Assembly: GCF_026151205.1 (NCBI RefSeq)
Contig: NW_026971780.1
Coordinates: 17,741-81,740 of the forward strand
Source: Bolinopsis microptera
Lineage: Eukaryota; Ctenophora; Tentaculata; Lobata; Bolinopsidae
Length of the DNA stretch: 64,000 bases
Direction: 5' to 3'
Part shown: positions 59,969 through 64,000 of the stretch, one piece after another
How the letters are laid out: every line of letters starts with the position of its first letter
Position numbering within the stretch: position 1 is the stretch's first letter
Made by a program: the position numbers and the translations under genes
The notes under the pieces: generated by a model
Told to the model about the DNA's origin: nothing
The model's input: the letters and a program-made list of their open reading frames with translations, nothing else
Database searches by the model: none

Positions 59969-60933
59969 AAATCTCTTCATTGTAATTTGTAGGTTCGTGT
60001 CCAGCCCCAGTATTATTTAAGTGGTATGTTCGGGATATAAGGGGGGGGGGGGGGGGGGGGGGGGGGGTACCAATGGCATAAAATGGAGACAAATGGCATA
60101 AAAATCGTCAAATGGCATAGAAATTTCATGGCATAAATGGAAATTTAGCTTGGCCAATTCTCCATTTATGCCAATTTATGCCATTAATTTAGGTCTTCAT
60201 ATTTGACCTTTAGGATGACTTTAGATTCGCAAATACTATTAGTACTTGAATAAGAGACATGTTTCATGCTTTATAATACCTTCCGGGAATTATATCCACT
60301 AAAAGTCTCGGACACTGAGAGCTGATAATTTGCCGATATATCCCGCAAGGGAAGCCAAGGTATTATCAGCATAGACCTCAGACTGGCTGGCGGCAAGTTG
60401 TAAAACAAATAACACTGGCGTTCTATATATTAGACACTATATTGTATCATGCGCACGTATCGGATTACACCCCTTCCAATTCGGAACCGGAAAATATTAT
60501 AATACATAACACCTTGGCAATTTCGTGCCCGCGCGTTCCCTCCAGCAAGCTGTCGGGAATTATCGCGCTCAGCACTCAATAGCCAAGGTATTATTATATT
60601 ATAACGCTTGGAATGATCGTTAACGTCAAAGATTCATATGACAAATAACTAAATAAAGAAAATAGAAATGTATTATATCAAATATATACCAAACATTTCA
60701 CTATTCAAGAATACAAACATTGACAACACAACGATTTTGAATGTCATCAAGGAACAATGCATCTGATGTATTTGTCTTCGACGAGTAGCCATACATTAGG
60801 AGATCCATTGATTAGGCTATGTTCCTGGCAGTAGTACTTCATCGGGCATGATTATAAGAAATAAATCTAACCACTCCTGTTGCAAAGTTCTGCTGAGATT
60901 TGAAGACTTTAAGAGTTTCTGTACTGCCAGCTT

Positions 60934-61800
60934 TCAAAACTGTTGAACATCCGCATTCAGGTTGATTGTATATATGCGAACATCAGAAGACACTCCAAAC
61001 GCGTCCCCCTTGAATCTTGAAAGACGAGATTTTGTTGATAAAGTGCTTCTTCCTCCATTGAGCGTGAGTGTCTCAAAAGACCGGAAGGATAGTGTTCCAT
61101 ATTTATCTGTTGATATTGTTTCTCCATCATCACAATCATCAACTCCAGGTTCTACCTCATAAGCTAAGTCGTCCTCATACTCGAGGCATCCAGCTTCATC
61201 ATCTACAGCTTCCCAAGAAAGTTCTTGGCCATGGACGATTGGCTTCCCACTCCGTTCTTCAGGATCTGCGACTGCGGCGAACACAGGGAAATTGTTTCTT
61301 TTCCCTTCTCGAATGCAGTCCCTCGATGCCCTGTCCAGCGTTTTTGCCAACTTGCCTAGGCTTATCATACCACCAGTCCATTTCACAATTCACTCGTTCT
61401 GCTTTCTGGCCTGTAGATTTAACCTTTTTGAGGTGAACTGTAGGATGCAAAACTGTACTTCCCCGGCATGTGCAATTGCAGATGTGTCTTCATGTAATGA
61501 TAAAGCACTGTACACATTCTTTCTCTCCATTCCATGGGCCATAGTTATCGCATCCATATTTCTTGAGCGACCAGATGAAAAAGAAACCCGAATAAATGCA
61601 AACAGTTGCTCATTCTGATCACTTCCAAGGTAATAAGTGACGATTTCAGCATTAGGGAATTGCTTCTTCAGCAGAGTTAAATACAAAACAAGACCGTCAC
61701 AAGTACATATAAGATCAAGGTACGTCTGATTCGTTATGCTGACAGCTGAGTAAGTATTCTCTTTCCAAGTAACGAAAAATGTTTTTTCTCAAACTGTTCC
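60934..61800 (-). pseudogene. Decayed transposase-like frame
   Basis: The minus-strand frame reads FVTWKENTYSAVSITNQTYL at about 61800, then YYLGSDQNEQLFAFIRVS, GRSRNMDAIT and MKWTGGMISLGKL, to a stop at 60934. There is one in-frame TGA at 61390-61392. The D-x-x-E-x-x-F-x-x-I-R then G-R-x-x-N spacing resembles the C-terminal part of P/THAP9- or hAT-like transposases (inference, weak). No ATG or N-terminal DNA-binding domain was found. It is placed in the middle of the 3.7-kb element, which supports a transposase origin. Confidence 0.5.
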
Positions 61801-62159
61801 ATTTTTATTATACTTTATAGTTTAGAGTCTAATTTGGCATGATATCAGATCATGTGATATTACATGGCCCAATCCCCATGGAGAGCATTGCCAGAGCAGT
61901 TGGCCAGAGAGCTCCATAGAAGTAAGGGGCCTACTCTAGCCAACAGCTCTAATACATTTCCTTCCTCAACTTCATTTTCTTCATCTAACTGCTGCTGCTG
62001 CTCAGCAACTACTTGACAGCTGGCACAGTGACAATTGTCTGCGTAGTGTATCTGTTAGCCTCAATTTTGCCTCAAGGAGGGAAGGTAGCCTCAATCCAAC
62101 CTCACATAAGTTTCGATAAAGTCTCAATAACCTTCGGGCTACAATTACAAGTTTTATAG

Positions 62160-62950
62160 TGGGTCTATAACATTTTTCCGTACATTAAAGTTAAAACTTA
62201 AAATGCGGTGTTGACACATTAGATAGTCACAATACCGAACATGCTCGAAAATATACACAAAAGTATACTTGTTAGCCTCATTTCACCCTCTCACAAGGTG
62301 GTTAGCCTCATTTTCACCTCAAAAATTTGAAGCTATAATCCGACGGAATTTCATGTGCAACATAGATATCAAGTAACTTGTGAGTTGTTAACCTGTTTCC
62401 GTACATTAAAGTTAAAATGCGGTCGAATTTTTTATTAGCCTCATTTTGGTCTCCTACAAGTAGACTCGGCGATTTCTGAAATGTTGAGTTTGAAGAGGAT
62501 GAATCGCAATCTTTATTGTTGACGTGTTAGATAGTCACAATACCGAACCAACTCGAAAATATATACAAAAGTATACTTTTTAGCCTCATTTCACCCTCTC
62601 AAAAGGTGATTAGCCTCATTTTCACCTCGAATATTTGAAGCTTAAATACCGATTAAATATAATCCCAAGGAATTGCATGTGCAACATGGATATCAAGTAA
62701 CGTGTGAGCTGTTAACCTGTTTCCGTACATTAAAGTTAAAATGCGGTCGAATTATTTATTAGCCTCATTTTGGCCTCCTACAAGTAGACTCAGCGATTTC
62801 TGAAATGTTGAGTTTGAAGAGGATGAATCAATCTTTATTGTTGACATATTAGATAGTCACAATACCGAACCAACTCGAAAATATAAACAAAAGTATACTT
62901 GTTAGCCTCATTTCACCCTCTCAAAAGGTGGTTAGCCTCATTTTCACCTT
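62160..62950. repeat. About 310-bp tandem repeat, 2.5 units
   Basis: Units share TTAGATAGTCACAATACCGA (near 62218, 62526 and 62849), GTACATTAAAGTTAAAATGC and TTAGCCTCATTTCACCCTCTC. Found inside the 3.7-kb element. Confidence 0.8.
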
Positions 62951-63775
62951 TTTTTTATTTTTTATCAAGACACTTATTTTACTTCGGAGTATTCCAACAG
63001 CCACATTGTTACACAAGTGCAACCAGCCAATTACAGGAAGCCGAAGGATTTGTTTTTTTTAGCCAGTGACGGTTAAGGTAGTGTGTACCATACTTTCTTC
63101 GCCCGAGACTTTGCTGCAATGTGCAGCTCCTCATTTAACCCTCACACCCGATTTCTCGAGTATTCGGCTGAGTAGACCGGGGGGCTGCATAGACCACTCA
63201 GGATCCTTAGCTGAACGTCAACGACCCCCAAAGCTTAGATCTCGATCAAGTATAATCACTATGGATTATACTTGCAACTTGGATATCATGGACGTAACAT
63301 GAGAAAGTTCTTTTTTGAAAGTGGTGAGGCTAATTTGTTAGCCTCAATTGTCCCTCGCAGTTAAATCACTCCTACTGAGTCTAGTGAGTGAGCTTGGATG
63401 TCGCCGAACATCTCATTTTAAAGCCGTATCGATTTTCTATACGCATACCAAAAATCAAATGCGTAACTAAAACAGAAATGAAATTACAGAAGTTTTAAAT
63501 TTTTTGTCAAAAAACGAACTTTTAGGGGTGTTTCTAATGACCAGGGTCAGTACAACAAATAGAGATAAAGGTGGACAGTACTAGTGGGGTGCAGACTATT
63601 CGTTATTAAATTCTCAGTTCAAAGTTTTAAAATTTCATATTTCGAATGGCATAAAATGGAGACAAATGGCATAAAAATCGTCAAATGGCATAGAAATTTC
63701 ATGGCATAAATGGAAATTTTGCTTGGCCAATTCTCCATTATGCCATTTATGCCATTGGTACCCCCCCGATATAAG

Positions 63776-64000
63776 CATACGCACAAAGGGTTACGTTGGG
63801 TCGGGAATGAGCGTGCAACTAAGCAATGCGCTGTTGTCAAGCACACTGTTGGTAATGATACTGTTCTGGAGGCGTGAATGAAACCATTTGGAGAAGTAAT
63901 TATATAATATATATACATATATAAGATACTGTTGGACACGCTTTATTTTAACGCATTAATTGCAAGAAGGAGGTTCTTAATTATCAAAACACTTTTGTTT
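63776..64000. other. Right edge; no gene seen
   Basis: No coding exon or repeat is recognised after the right target duplication of the 3.7-kb element. Confidence 0.4.

Larger units (their letters stand above)
60042..63767. mobile_element. 3.7-kb element with poly-G terminus and 8-bp target duplication
   Basis: GATATAAG lies at 60034-60041 and 63768-63775. The ends are (G)nTACCAATGGCATAAA, with 26 G on the left and 7 C on the right. Each end carries a 120-base ATGGCATAAA-rich foldback block, repeated in direct orientation (60068-60187 and 63646-63760). Inside are a decayed transposase-like frame (60934-61800) and a roughly 310-bp tandem repeat. The 8-bp duplication fits hAT, P or Zisupton types. 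Confidence 0.8.

Overview
The window is nuclear DNA of an invertebrate animal. It is AT-rich, genes are split by GT-AG introns, there is a very large immunoglobulin-superfamily receptor, an importin-alpha gene end and a copy of an ATM-kinase gene fragment, and several classes of animal transposon are present. I cannot fix the species. A cnidarian (for example a hydrozoan) would fit, but nothing here proves it. All spliced models were made by hand from splice sites and codon phase; no search or alignment program was run.

Layout. (1) 1-40,070 is a tandem pair of IgSF receptor genes on the minus strand. Gene 1 enters only with its 5' end (1-751). Gene 2 fits a 27-exon model (40,070 to 4,252): signal peptide, about 17 Ig-like domains, one transmembrane helix, and a cytoplasmic tail with several tyrosine motifs, about 2,009 residues with every exon junction in phase. 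(2) Its introns are full of transposons. One intron holds a complete 14,974-bp element (5,493-20,466) with about 339-bp terminal inverted repeats and a 5-bp target duplication. That element carries a 25-exon gene for an ankyrin + YqaJ-type nuclease protein of about 1,301 residues, and just upstream exons for three C2H2 zinc fingers. Inside one of that gene's introns lies an antisense, broken copy of the 3' part of an ATM gene, itself split by a small hAT-like element. Other introns of the receptor hold LINE reverse-transcriptase pieces, a damaged Ty3-type retroelement (28,293-32,896) and a TTAA-flanked foldback element with a nested ORF1-only retroposon (33,811-35,921).

(3) 40,071-57,700 has no recognisable host gene. 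It holds a LINE tail, a roughly 1-kb inverted-repeat element, a giant near-perfect palindrome (44,855-50,973, two 3-kb arms, each with a C2H2 ORF and a satellite, 6-bp target duplication), a 1.1-kb tandem duplication, several minisatellites and a 58-base G run. (4) 57,742-58,633 carries the last three coding exons of an importin-alpha gene on the minus strand. (5) 59,510-63,767 holds a 459-bp hAT-type MITE and a 3.7-kb element with 8-bp target duplications and a decayed transposase-like reading frame.

The host genes visible are therefore two Ig receptors and importin-alpha; nearly everything else is mobile DNA. The most unusual object is the 15-kb YqaJ element with its captured ATM fragment.
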